Origin: Candidatus Krumholzibacteriia bacterium
GTDB lineage: Bacteria > Krumholzibacteriota > Krumholzibacteriia > WVZY01 > JAKEHA01
NCBI GenBank assembly: GCA_029865265.1
Contig: JAOUHG010000012.1
Span: 30,484-94,483 of the forward strand
Reading direction: 5' to 3'
Length of the DNA stretch: 64,000 nt
Shown here: positions 20,953 through 28,857 of the stretch, piece by piece
Position numbering within the stretch: the stretch's first letter is position 1
Layout of the letters: each line of letters opens with the position of its first letter
Translations under genes and position numbers: made by a program
Notes under the pieces: model-generated
What the model saw: the letters and a program-made list of their open reading frames with translations, nothing else
Told to the model about the DNA's origin: nothing
The model's database searches: none

Positions 20953-21742
20953 CGCGGACTCCATCCGCCTGAACCGCTTCCTGGCACAGCTCGGTGTTGC
21001 TTCGCGGCGCGCGTGCGATTCGCTGATCGCTGCGGGGCGCGTGCGCGTGGACGGTCGCGTGGTCAGGGAACCGGGCACGCGCGTCAACCCGGGTGAGAGC
21101 AGCATCGAATTCGATGGCGCGCGCCTCGGGCGGCCGCCGAAGCGCGTGGTGCTGATCCTCAACAAGCCCAAGGGGTTCGTCAGCACGGTGACCGATCCGG
21201 AGGGACGCCCGACGGTGCTGGACCTGTGCGGCCCGCTGGGCAAGCGCCAGCGCCTGTTTCCGGTGGGGCGGTTGGACGTGAACACCACCGGCGCGCTGTT
21301 GATGACCAACGACGGCTTTCTCTGTTTTCGACTCACCCATCCGCGCTTCGGGATTGCGCGTGTCTACCAGGTGCGCGTGCGCGGGCAGCTGGATGAGGCC
21401 CGGGTGCGCCGGCTGGAGAAGATGGCGGCGTCGGAGGCGCGGGTGGCGCGGAAGACGAAGCCGGAACCTGGAAGGCGACAGGCGCCAAAGCCGCAGCCGG
21501 CGGTGGAAGTGGTGGCACGCCTGGAAAAAGAGGCGGTGATGCGCGTGACACTTCTGGAAGGACGCAACCGCCAGGTGCGGCGCATGTGCGAGGCGGTGGG
21601 ACTGCGCGTGGTGGCGCTCAAGCGCCTGAGCTTCGGCTCCATCTCGGTGCGCAAGATGCCCGTCGGCGCGGTGCGTGAGCTGACCACGCGTGAGTTGTCG
21701 CGTCTCGATCAAGCCACCGGAGGTTCCGGGCGTGGACATTGA
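20915..21742 (+). CDS. rluB: Pseudouridine synthase, RluB/RsuA family
   Basis: Predicted to isomerise a uridine in rRNA (RluB: 23S helix 89 region in E. coli). The 275-residue protein has an N-terminal S4 RNA-binding domain (IRLNRFLAQLGVASRRACD) and a catalytic domain with the nucleophilic Asp in VGRLDVNTTGALLMTNDG, then LLEGRNRQVRRMCEAVG. A basic Pro/Arg-rich insert of about 35 residues (around 145-180) splits the catalytic domain and is likely a surface loop. An ATG at 20930 could also be the start. The scpA-scpB-rluB order is widely conserved, which favours RluB over RsuA or RluE. Confidence 0.88.
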   Translation: MKRTTMHKPTASDADSIRLNRFLAQLGVASRRACDSLIAAGRVRVDGRVVREPGTRVNPGESSIEFDGARLGRPPKRVVLILNKPKGFVSTVTDPEGRPTVLDLCGPLGKRQRLFPVGRLDVNTTGALLMTNDGFLCFRLTHPRFGIARVYQVRVRGQLDEARVRRLEKMAASEARVARKTKPEPGRRQAPKPQPAVEVVARLEKEAVMRVTLLEGRNRQVRRMCEAVGLRVVALKRLSFGSISVRKMPVGAVRELTTRELSRLDQATGGSGRGH

Positions 21743-22841
21743 ACGCTTCGTAAGACCGGGCATCAAGGAAATCCAGCGCTACGAGCCCGGCCAGGAACAG
21801 GCCGGGGCGGTCAAGCTTTCCTCCAACGAGAATCCGCGTCCGCCGCACCCGAACATCGTCGCTGCTGTAACCGCGGCGCTGGCGGAGGCGAACCGTTACC
21901 CGGCCTCGGGCAGCCCGCAACTGACCAGCGCCATCGCCACCCGCCACGGCGTGACACCGGATGAGGTGATGGTGGGGAACGGCTCCAACGAGATCATCGA
22001 TCTGCTGGTGCGCGCATTCGTGGCCCCCGACGAGAATGTCGTGTTTCCCGTTCCCAGCTTCATTGTGTACGCGCTGATCGCGAAGATCTGCGGCGTGCGC
22101 GGGGTGGGGATACCCTGCAGCGACTACCGCCTGGACCTGCCGGCGATGCAACGGGCCATCGACGCGAAGACGCGCATGGTGTTCGTGTGCAACCCCAACA
22201 ATCCGACTTCCACCTACGTGAACGCGTCCGAGGTGGACGCGTTTCTTGCCGCGGTTCCCGACGACGTTTTTGTGGTCATGGACGAGGCGTATATCGATTA
22301 CGTGGATGCGCCCGACTTTCCGGAGTCGCTGAAGCTGCGGCGTTCGCGAGAGGGGCTGATCGTGCTGCGCACCTTCTCCAAGTTCTTCGCGGTCGCCGGC
22401 ATCCGGGTGGGCTACGCCATCGCAGATCCGCGCGTGATCACGACACTGCACAAGGTCCGCCAGCCCTTCAACGTGAGCCGGCTCGCCCAGGCCGCCGGCA
22501 TGGCCGCTCTGGGGTGCGCGGCCGAACTCGAACCGTTCGCGCGCGAAACCGTCGCCGAGCGCGCGCGCGTGCGCGATGCGTTGCTCGCCCTGGGACTCGC
22601 CTGTCCGCCGTCGCAGACGAACTTCGTGTTTGCGGATCTCGCCGAGAGCGATCTCGACCTGTTCGGCGAGCTGGCCCGGCGCGGCATCGTGGTGCGCCGG
22701 CTGGGGCAGTTCGGCGCCGCGCGCGCCATGTATCGCATCAGCCTCGGAACCCCCGCGGAGAACGATCGCCTCATCGAGGCGATCCGCGACGTCTTTCACC
22801 ACCATCCCGCCGCCGGACGCGGGCGGCCCGGCCGGAATTGA
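21732..22841 (+). CDS. hisC: Histidinol-phosphate aminotransferase
   Basis: PLP enzyme that converts imidazole-acetol phosphate to histidinol phosphate in histidine synthesis. The 369-residue protein begins MDIERFVRPGIKEIQRYEP, has VKLSSNENP, the NPNNPTSTY substrate loop, and the PLP lysine in TFSKFFAVAGIRVGYA. The GTG at 21732 has GGAGG 8 nt upstream and gives the usual HisC N-terminus. No other his gene is present; the gene is inserted between rluB and cmk. Some HisC-like enzymes act on phenylalanine or tyrosine, so a broader role cannot be excluded. It overlaps the next gene by 4 bp. Confidence 0.9.
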   Translation: MDIERFVRPGIKEIQRYEPGQEQAGAVKLSSNENPRPPHPNIVAAVTAALAEANRYPASGSPQLTSAIATRHGVTPDEVMVGNGSNEIIDLLVRAFVAPDENVVFPVPSFIVYALIAKICGVRGVGIPCSDYRLDLPAMQRAIDAKTRMVFVCNPNNPTSTYVNASEVDAFLAAVPDDVFVVMDEAYIDYVDAPDFPESLKLRRSREGLIVLRTFSKFFAVAGIRVGYAIADPRVITTLHKVRQPFNVSRLAQAAGMAALGCAAELEPFARETVAERARVRDALLALGLACPPSQTNFVFADLAESDLDLFGELARRGIVVRRLGQFGAARAMYRISLGTPAENDRLIEAIRDVFHHHPAAGRGRPGRN

Positions 22842-24214
22842 AACCAACCCCCCAGGCGCAGGACGCACTGGCCTCCTTCAGCATCGCGATCGACGGTCCC
22901 TCGGGTTCGGGTAAGACGACGACGGCCAAGCTCGTCGCGCGCGCGCTCGGCTTTCGGCATATCGATACCGGAGCGATGTACCGCGCGGTCACCCTGCTGG
23001 CGGCCGAGCGCGGCGTGGATACCGGCGACGGTGCGGGCCTCGGGGCGCTGGCCGCGGGGCTGGAACTTTCGTTTGGCGAGGCGGAGGACGGAACGCAGCG
23101 GGTGTTCGCAGGCGGCCGCGACGTCACCACCGCCATCCGCGCACCGGAAGTTACCGCCGCGGTGTCGGCGGTGAGCGCGCATCGCGCGGTTCGCATGGCG
23201 CTGGTGCGGCGGCAGCGGGAACTGGCGGCGGCGGGTGGCGTCATCCTCGAGGGGCGCGACATCGGCAGCGTGGTGCTGCCGTGGGCGGACGTGAAGGTGT
23301 ACCTGGACGCGTCGGTGATGGTGCGCGCGGAGCGCCGCCGCGCAGAACTCGCTGCGACGGGCACTGCACTGTCCATCGACGAGGTGGCGCGCGACCTCGA
23401 ACGCCGCGACACGCTGGACGCTTCGCGGGGCGAGAGCCCGCTCATACGGCCCGTGGGTGCCTGGGTGGTGGACACCTCGCACATGACCATCCCGGAACAG
23501 GTGGCGCGCGTCGTGGAACTGGCCCGGGAGGAAGCACAGCGCCGCGCCGAGGCGCTGGCGGGAGACGGCCGCGCACAGCGCAAGTGCTTCAAGTGGCGGG
23601 CGATCACCGGCGCGGTGGGAACCATGTACGAGGTGGTTTTCGGCATGCGCGTCGTGCGCCTGTACCGCGGCGAGCCCGCGCAGAACTACCTCTTCGCCTC
23701 CAACCACCTGGCCTACGCGGACCCGCCCGCGGTGAGTTCGCGGTTGTTCCGCGAGGTGCATTTTGTCGCCAAGGCGGGGCTCTTCCGCATTCCCATCCTA
23801 GGTCCGATCATCCGCTGGGTGAACGCATTCCCGATCCGGCGCGGCGTGTTCGACCGCGAGGCGATGGCCGAGGCGCTGCGCCTGCTCCTTGCGGGGCGCA
23901 ATGTGCTGATCTTCCCGGAGGGTGCGCGCGTGAGCGGCGAAGAGCTGGGCCCGCCGCGCAGCGGGGTGGGCTACCTGGCGGTCCAGTCCGGGGTGCCGGT
24001 GGTTCCGGTCTACATCGAGGGGAGCAACCGTCTGCGCGAGTGCCTGCTCCGCCGCCGCCGCTTCCGGGTGCTCCACGGCCGCCCCATCCGTATCCCCCCG
24101 GGGCTGCTGGCGGAAGTGCAGGCCCAGGGCGACCGCACCGCATACCGGCGCCACAGCGACATGGTCATGGCCGCCATCCAGGCCCTCAAGGAGTCCCGCC
24201 CGGCCCGGGGTTGA
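22838..24214 (+). CDS. cmk: Bifunctional cytidylate kinase / 1-acylglycerol-3-phosphate acyltransferase-like fusion
   Basis: The 458-residue protein joins two enzymes. Residues ~14-230 are CMP/dCMP kinase: P-loop DGPSGSGKTTTAKLVA, FRHIDTGAMYRAVT, LEGRDIGSVVLPWADVK, and the lid region RRRAELAATG. Residues ~245-455 are a PlsC/LPLAT acyltransferase: the HX4D motif as NHLAYADPP, FPIRRGVFDREA, and FPEGARVSG in place of FPEGTR. The start is probably the TTG at 22838, inside the hisC stop (TTGA), because no ATG or GTG lies between it and the P-loop; the Shine-Dalgarno is weak. Its position directly before rpsA is the classic cmk-rpsA order. The frame is uninterrupted, so the fusion appears genuine. 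Confidence 0.9.
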   Translation: MKPTPQAQDALASFSIAIDGPSGSGKTTTAKLVARALGFRHIDTGAMYRAVTLLAAERGVDTGDGAGLGALAAGLELSFGEAEDGTQRVFAGGRDVTTAIRAPEVTAAVSAVSAHRAVRMALVRRQRELAAAGGVILEGRDIGSVVLPWADVKVYLDASVMVRAERRRAELAATGTALSIDEVARDLERRDTLDASRGESPLIRPVGAWVVDTSHMTIPEQVARVVELAREEAQRRAEALAGDGRAQRKCFKWRAITGAVGTMYEVVFGMRVVRLYRGEPAQNYLFASNHLAYADPPAVSSRLFREVHFVAKAGLFRIPILGPIIRWVNAFPIRRGVFDREAMAEALRLLLAGRNVLIFPEGARVSGEELGPPRSGVGYLAVQSGVPVVPVYIEGSNRLRECLLRRRRFRVLHGRPIRIPPGLLAEVQAQGDRTAYRRHSDMVMAAIQALKESRPARG

Positions 24215-24242
24215 AGGCCCGAAGTCCTTTTCCAGTTTCCGG

Positions 24243-24271
24243 TTGCGGTCATAACCCCCAGCGGTTATGAT
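24243..24271 (+). promoter_or_regulatory. rpsA promoter with spacer palindrome
   Basis: TTGCGG (24243-24248), a 17-bp spacer, TATGAT (24266-24271, 5/6). An inverted repeat CATAACC (24250-24256), a 6-nt loop and GGTTATG (24263-24269) fills the spacer and enters the -10. The arrangement is identical in spacing to that before topA. GGTTAT recurs at 24291-24296. Confidence 0.55.
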
Positions 24272-24395
24272 GCCGTAATCCCATTTTCCCGGTTATTACA
24301 TGACCTATAGGAGGCGAAACGGTTTGATGATCGATGAATCTCAGGGGACCGCTGCGGCGGCCCACTCAGAAAATTACACGAAAGGAGGTGGGGGA

Positions 24396-26183
24396 TTGCG
24401 CTCGCCGGCGTACGCGCTGTTCGAGCATATGGACACCGAAGCGGCGGCGGTGGAAGCCACCGGCCGGTCAGCTTCGACTGCCATCGCGTACGAAGACACG
24501 ATTACGACCTTCGAAGAAGGCCAGATCGTCAAGGGTCACGTCACGGAGATCCGTGAGAACGAAGTGATCATCGATGTCGGCTTCAAGAGCGAAGGATCGA
24601 TACCCCGCGCCGAATTTCGCAGCATCGAGAATCTGGCCGTGGGCGACCCCTTCGACGTTTACCTCGAGAAGCTGGAGAACCAGGAGGGCCTGGTCGTCCT
24701 TTCCAAGGAGAAGGCTGACTTCTTCAAGGTGTGGGGACAGATCAAGGACTTCCACGACAACAACGAGGTCGTGCAGGGCCGCGTCAAGCGCCGCATCAAG
24801 GGCGGGCTGGTGGTGGACCTGTTCGGCGTGGACGCATTCCTCCCCGGCAGCCAGATCGCGCTGCGCCAGGTTCCCAATCTCGACGACCTCATGGGTCAGA
24901 CGCTCGACTTCAAGATCATCAAGATCAACAAGCGGCGCCGGAACATCGTGGTATCGCGCCGCGTCGTTCTCGAGGAGAAGCGCGAGGAACTCAAGCGCGG
25001 CCTGATGGGCGAGCTGGAGTCGGGACAGGTTCGCGAAGGTATCGTGAAGAACGTGACCGATTTCGGCGCCTTCGTCGACCTGGGCGGCGTGGACGGGCTT
25101 CTGCACCTCACGGACATGACGTGGGGACGTGTGGGGCATCCGTCGGACGTCGTCCAGATCGGCCAGAAGATCGCCGTCAAGGTGCTCGACTTCGATCGCG
25201 AGAAGGAAAAGATCTCGCTGGGCCTCAAGCAGCTCACCCCGCATCCGTGGGAGGGCGTGAATGAGCGCTATCCGGTGGGCACGCGCATCAAGGGACGCGT
25301 GGTCAGCATCACCGACTACGGCGCCTTCGTCGAGCTGGAGAAGGGCGTCGAGGGGCTGATCCACATCTCCGAGATGTCTTGGACCAAGCACGTCAAGCAC
25401 CCCTCGAAGATCCTGTCCGTGGGACAGGACGTCGAGGCGGTCGTGCTCAAGGTCGACAAGGATGCGCAGAAGATCTCGCTGGGCCTGAAGCAGACCGAGC
25501 CCGATCCGTGGACCACCATCGAACGGCGCTACCCGGGCGGCACGCGCCTGAAGGGTATTGTCCGCAACCTCACCAATTTCGGCGCCTTCGTCGAAATCGA
25601 GGAGGGCATCGACGGCCTGCTGCACATTTCCGACATGTCGTGGGCCAAGCGCGTGCGGCATCCGAGCGAGGTCGTCAAGAAGGGTGACCTGGTCGATGTG
25701 ATCGTCCTGGAGATCAGCCAGGACAAGAAGCGCATCAGCCTGGGCATGAAGCAGCTTACGGAGAACCCGTGGGAACAGCTGGCCGTCGACTACGCGCCGG
25801 ACGTCGAGACCACGGGCAAGATCACGCGCATCCTGGACCGGGGTGCCGTGGTTGAGCTTCGTCACGATGTGGAAGGGTTCGTGCCCGTGGGACACATGGG
25901 CATGGAGGACATCCTTCACCCGGAACAGTACTTCCAGGTGGGCGAGGAGCTTCCGTTGCGCGTCATCAAGGTGGATCCCAAGAGCAAGCGGATCGTCCTC
26001 AGTGTGAGTGCCTGGTTGCAGGGCCGCTCCGAGGAGGAAGTCGCTGCGTTCATGGAAGCCCACCCCAAGCGCGACATCGAAATTCCGGTGTCCACATTGT
26101 CGTCTTCGGACGTGGATGATATCGACGACGTCGATCTCTCCCCGCCGCTGGATGCTGAGAGCACGGAAGCGGTGGAGGAGTAG
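24396..26183 (+). CDS. rpsA: 30S ribosomal protein S1, six S1 domains
   Basis: Recruits mRNA to the 30S subunit. It has six S1 domains, starting near residues 40, 124, 211, 296, 384 and 472; the third to fifth are the most canonical (VTDFGAFVDLGGVDGLLHLTDM, ITDYGAFVELEKGVEGLIHISEM in part). A short acidic tail follows. Start: a TTG at 24396 has a near-perfect AAAGGAGGTG ribosome-binding site 8 nt upstream. An in-frame ATG at 24327 (AGGAGG 12 nt upstream) would add 23 residues, so two initiation sites are possible. S1 is known in E. coli to repress its own mRNA, and the 125-nt leader would allow that. Cotranscription with cmk/plsC is also likely. Confidence 0.95.
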   Translation: MRSPAYALFEHMDTEAAAVEATGRSASTAIAYEDTITTFEEGQIVKGHVTEIRENEVIIDVGFKSEGSIPRAEFRSIENLAVGDPFDVYLEKLENQEGLVVLSKEKADFFKVWGQIKDFHDNNEVVQGRVKRRIKGGLVVDLFGVDAFLPGSQIALRQVPNLDDLMGQTLDFKIIKINKRRRNIVVSRRVVLEEKREELKRGLMGELESGQVREGIVKNVTDFGAFVDLGGVDGLLHLTDMTWGRVGHPSDVVQIGQKIAVKVLDFDREKEKISLGLKQLTPHPWEGVNERYPVGTRIKGRVVSITDYGAFVELEKGVEGLIHISEMSWTKHVKHPSKILSVGQDVEAVVLKVDKDAQKISLGLKQTEPDPWTTIERRYPGGTRLKGIVRNLTNFGAFVEIEEGIDGLLHISDMSWAKRVRHPSEVVKKGDLVDVIVLEISQDKKRISLGMKQLTENPWEQLAVDYAPDVETTGKITRILDRGAVVELRHDVEGFVPVGHMGMEDILHPEQYFQVGEELPLRVIKVDPKSKRIVLSVSAWLQGRSEEEVAAFMEAHPKRDIEIPVSTLSSSDVDDIDDVDLSPPLDAESTEAVEE

Positions 26184-26217
26184 CCCACCGGTCGTGTTCG
26201 GGTTTTGCCATGCGCAC

Positions 26218-26253
26218 AGGGCCGGTCCTCACCCGACCGGCCCTTTGCATTTG
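26218..26253 (+). terminator. Rho-independent terminator after rpsA
   Basis: A perfect 10-bp stem AGGGCCGGTC/GACCGGCCCT (26218-26227, 26235-26244) with a 7-nt loop, followed by a T-rich tail TTTGCATTTG. It stands 35 bp after the rpsA stop and closes the trpS-rpsA block. Confidence 0.85.
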
Positions 26254-26267
26254 CGCCGACTGCGCCC

Positions 26268-26297
26268 TTGACGGGCGCGGCCCGCGCCGTCCATGAT
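26268..26297 (+). promoter_or_regulatory. Candidate lapA promoter with spacer palindrome
   Basis: TTGACG (26268-26273), an 18-bp spacer, CATGAT (26292-26297, 4/6). The spacer starts with a perfect 15-bp palindrome, GGCGCGG-C-CCGCGCC (26274-26288). It lies between the rpsA terminator and lapA, so a promoter is expected here. Confidence 0.5.
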
Positions 26298-26341
26298 CGA
26301 AGCCGCGCAGGGGCTGTTTTACCAGTGAGGAGGCCACGATC

Positions 26342-26662
26342 GTGTGGTTCATCAGGTCATTTCTCATTTTTGCAGGTGTGGTGGGGTTTCTGTGGATCGG
26401 CATGGAGAACGCCGATCAAACCATCGATTTCACCCTGTTCACGCGGGACTACCCGGGTCTCGCACTGAACGTGCTGATGCTGTTCGTGTTCGTCACCGGC
26501 ATGGCCTTCTCGTTCGTCATCTCGGTGCTCAACGAACTGAGCCTGCGCCGCCAGCTTTCCCAGGCGCGCCGGGCGCTCACGCACATGGACCGCGAGATCG
26601 CCACCCTGCGCAGCCTCCCGCTCGACGACGGCGACAGCGCGCACGGCGGGCAGGAGCGCTGA
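26342..26662 (+). CDS. lapA: LapA-domain small membrane protein (DUF1049)
   Basis: A 106-residue inner-membrane protein with two hydrophobic helices (FLIFAGVVGFLWIGMENAD and VLMLFVFVTGMAFSFVISVL) and a short charged cytoplasmic helix (LRRQLSQARRALTHMDREIA) that looks coiled-coil. This is the lipopolysaccharide-assembly protein A (DUF1049) layout. The GTG at 26342 has AGGAGG 8 nt upstream. The next gene, 13 bp on, is a LapB-type protein. In E. coli this pair tethers and regulates LpxC turnover by FtsH; that role is inferred here from synteny. Confidence 0.85.
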   Translation: MWFIRSFLIFAGVVGFLWIGMENADQTIDFTLFTRDYPGLALNVLMLFVFVTGMAFSFVISVLNELSLRRQLSQARRALTHMDREIATLRSLPLDDGDSAHGGQER

Positions 26663-26675
26663 GGCGGACGGGGCC

Positions 26676-27833
26676 ATGAACGATACCACGGCACTCCAGT
26701 TTCTGGCCGGCGCCCTCGGCGTCCTCTTCATCGCGGGGGCGGTGTGGCTGCTGCGCGGCCGCCAGGAACGCGTGGTCGAGCGCGTGGCCGACCCGTACAT
26801 CGAGGGCCTCAAGCTGATGATCGACGGGCGTGGCGAGGAGGCCTTCCTGCGCCTTCAGCAGGCGATCGTCGCCGGCACCGCCCCCACCGACGCCTACATC
26901 CGAATTGGCAAGATGCTGCGCGAGCGCGGGGATGCGGCGCGCGCGCTGCAGATCCACCGGAGCCTCACCGTCAAGTCGGACCTCACCCGCCAGGAGCGCA
27001 TCAACGTGTTTGTCAACCTGGCCGAGGACTACGTTGCGCTGGGCCGCGCGGATCGTGCGCTGGAGTCGGTGGAGACCGCCATGCGCCGCACCGGCCTGCG
27101 CGACCCCGCGCTCATCGGGCTGGCGGCGCGTGCCTGTCACAGCCTGGAACGAACCGAGGAGGCCTACGAGTACTTCAAGGAACTCAAGAAGGCGGGTGGC
27201 ATCGGCAATCGAGAGATCGCCCTGTATCTCGCCAGCGTCTCCGAGGGGGAGATCGAGAAGGGCCGGACCCGGGACGCGCGCAAGACCCTGATCCGGGCGC
27301 TGCGTCACGACCCCGAGTGCGCGCCGGCCCTGCTCGCGCTGGGCCGCCTGGAGGAGAAGGCGGGCGAGATGGGCGGTGCCATCCGCTACTGGCGCCACGC
27401 GGCCACGATCTCACCGGAACTGGCGCCAGTCGCGTTGCGCAGTCTGGAACGCGCGCTCTACCAGAAGGGAACCTTCAACGACATCGAGGCCGTGTACCGT
27501 GACGTGCTCGACAGCCGTCCCGGCGACGAACACGCCGCGCTCGCGCTGGCGTCGTTCTACCGCAAGCAGGGGCGCACCGGGGATGCGCTGCATCTGCTGG
27601 AAGACTACGGCCATTCCCATCCGGGCTCGGTGGCTAGCACGGTGCTGCTCTCCTCGCTGTACGCGTCGCGGGGCGACTCCGACGAACTGGAAGACTTCCT
27701 GGACCGCAGCGAGCGCGCGCTGGAACGCGAGACGCAGTTCCGGTGCGGTTCCTGCGGCCACCTGTCCGGCGAGATGCGCTGGCACTGCCCGAGGTGCAAC
27801 CGCTTTGATACCTTCTCCCGCAACACGAAGTAG
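26676..27833 (+). CDS. lapB: LapB/YciM-type TPR protein with rubredoxin-like zinc ribbon
   Basis: The 385-residue protein has one N-terminal membrane helix (FLAGALGVLFIAGAVWLL), the LapB hallmark PYIEGLKLMIDGRGEEAF, about eight TPR units, and a C-terminal metal-binding domain with two CxxC pairs (CGSCG...CPRCNRFDTF). This is the full LapB architecture at the usual length. LapB in E. coli couples LpxC degradation and LPS assembly. Its presence with lapA and an LpxL-like enzyme (52043) suggests an LPS-bearing outer membrane. The end overlaps the next gene by 29 bp. Confidence 0.92.
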   Translation: MNDTTALQFLAGALGVLFIAGAVWLLRGRQERVVERVADPYIEGLKLMIDGRGEEAFLRLQQAIVAGTAPTDAYIRIGKMLRERGDAARALQIHRSLTVKSDLTRQERINVFVNLAEDYVALGRADRALESVETAMRRTGLRDPALIGLAARACHSLERTEEAYEYFKELKKAGGIGNREIALYLASVSEGEIEKGRTRDARKTLIRALRHDPECAPALLALGRLEEKAGEMGGAIRYWRHAATISPELAPVALRSLERALYQKGTFNDIEAVYRDVLDSRPGDEHAALALASFYRKQGRTGDALHLLEDYGHSHPGSVASTVLLSSLYASRGDSDELEDFLDRSERALERETQFRCGSCGHLSGEMRWHCPRCNRFDTFSRNTK

Positions 27834-28857
27834 CGCGCGCCGCAACACATGGCTGCTGGTGATGGTGGCGTGCGCCGCCCTTGCCGCGGATGCCGCCGCG
27901 CGCGAGGACGCCGGCGACCTGATCCGGCGCGCGCGCCGCGAGGCGGCCAACGGGCGCTACGCGGAAGCCGAGTCCAGCTATGCGCGTGCCGCACGCATAG
28001 CGCGGGGGGAGGAGCGCGCAGAAGCACTGTTCTCTCAGGCGGGACTGATGCGTTCCGCGCGGGACGCGGCGGCGACTTACGAACGCCTCATGGGTGACGG
28101 CCGCGCCGGGGAGTGGAGCCAGCTGGCGGCGCTGGAGCTGGCCAAGATCCACTACGCGATGGGACGCTACGAAGCGGCGCGCGAGACCCTTCGCGTCGCG
28201 CGCCTGTCGGGATCCTCCGATGAGGCCGCCCTGTTCGAGGGAATGTCCGACGTGATGGCGGGCGATTTCGACGCGGCCATCGCGCCGCTGGAGCGTATCC
28301 GCCGGGGCCGTCACCGCACGTGGGCAATGGTGACGCGGGCCGAGGCCGAGGCCGGTGCGGGACGAAACGCGGCCGCCTGCGACATCTACGAATCGCTCGC
28401 GCGGGCGCGGGTGAACCCGGCCGCCTGGTACCGGTACGCGGAGTGCCTGGAGGCGGAGGGCGACATGGCGCGCGCGCGGGAGGAATACGCTGAACTGGCC
28501 GAGGAGTACCCGCAGACGCCGGAGGCCATCCGTTGCGCGGGCAAGCTTTCGGCGCAGGTGGAAACCCCGCCGCCACCGCGCGGGGAAGAGCAAGCCGCGG
28601 TCATTCCGCCGGGAAAGGGCTACACCATCCAGTTCGGGTCGTTTACCGATCGCGCCAACGCCATCCGGCTTTCCTCCCGCATCAAGGAGACCTTCCCGGG
28701 CGTGCGCATCGACAGCGAGCTGGTCAACTACCGCGAGGTGTTCCGTGTCCGCATCGGCTACTACGCCTCACGCGAAGAGGCCGACGCCGCCGGACGGGAC
28801 ATGGCACAACGCCTCGACGAGCGCTACACCATCATGCCGGTTCGGCCGAATCCATGA
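27805..28857 (+). CDS. Exported TPR protein with C-terminal SPOR domain
   Basis: About 350 residues: a signal-like N-terminus (RR then LLVMVACAALAADAAA), several TPR-like helix pairs (YAEAESSYARAARIA, YEAARETLRVARL, ARAREEYAELAEEYP), a Pro-rich linker and a SPOR domain (GYTIQFGSFTDRANAIRLSSRI). SPOR domains bind denuded septal peptidoglycan, so a cell-envelope or division-site role is likely. The start is uncertain: the TTG at 27805 has GAGGTG 8 nt upstream and gives a proper charged n-region; GTG at 27859 or ATG at 27862 would leave no n-region. It is in one transcription unit with lapAB and mutS. Confidence 0.78.
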   Translation: MIPSPATRSSARRNTWLLVMVACAALAADAAAREDAGDLIRRARREAANGRYAEAESSYARAARIARGEERAEALFSQAGLMRSARDAAATYERLMGDGRAGEWSQLAALELAKIHYAMGRYEAARETLRVARLSGSSDEAALFEGMSDVMAGDFDAAIAPLERIRRGRHRTWAMVTRAEAEAGAGRNAAACDIYESLARARVNPAAWYRYAECLEAEGDMARAREEYAELAEEYPQTPEAIRCAGKLSAQVETPPPPRGEEQAAVIPPGKGYTIQFGSFTDRANAIRLSSRIKETFPGVRIDSELVNYREVFRVRIGYYASREEADAAGRDMAQRLDERYTIMPVRPNP

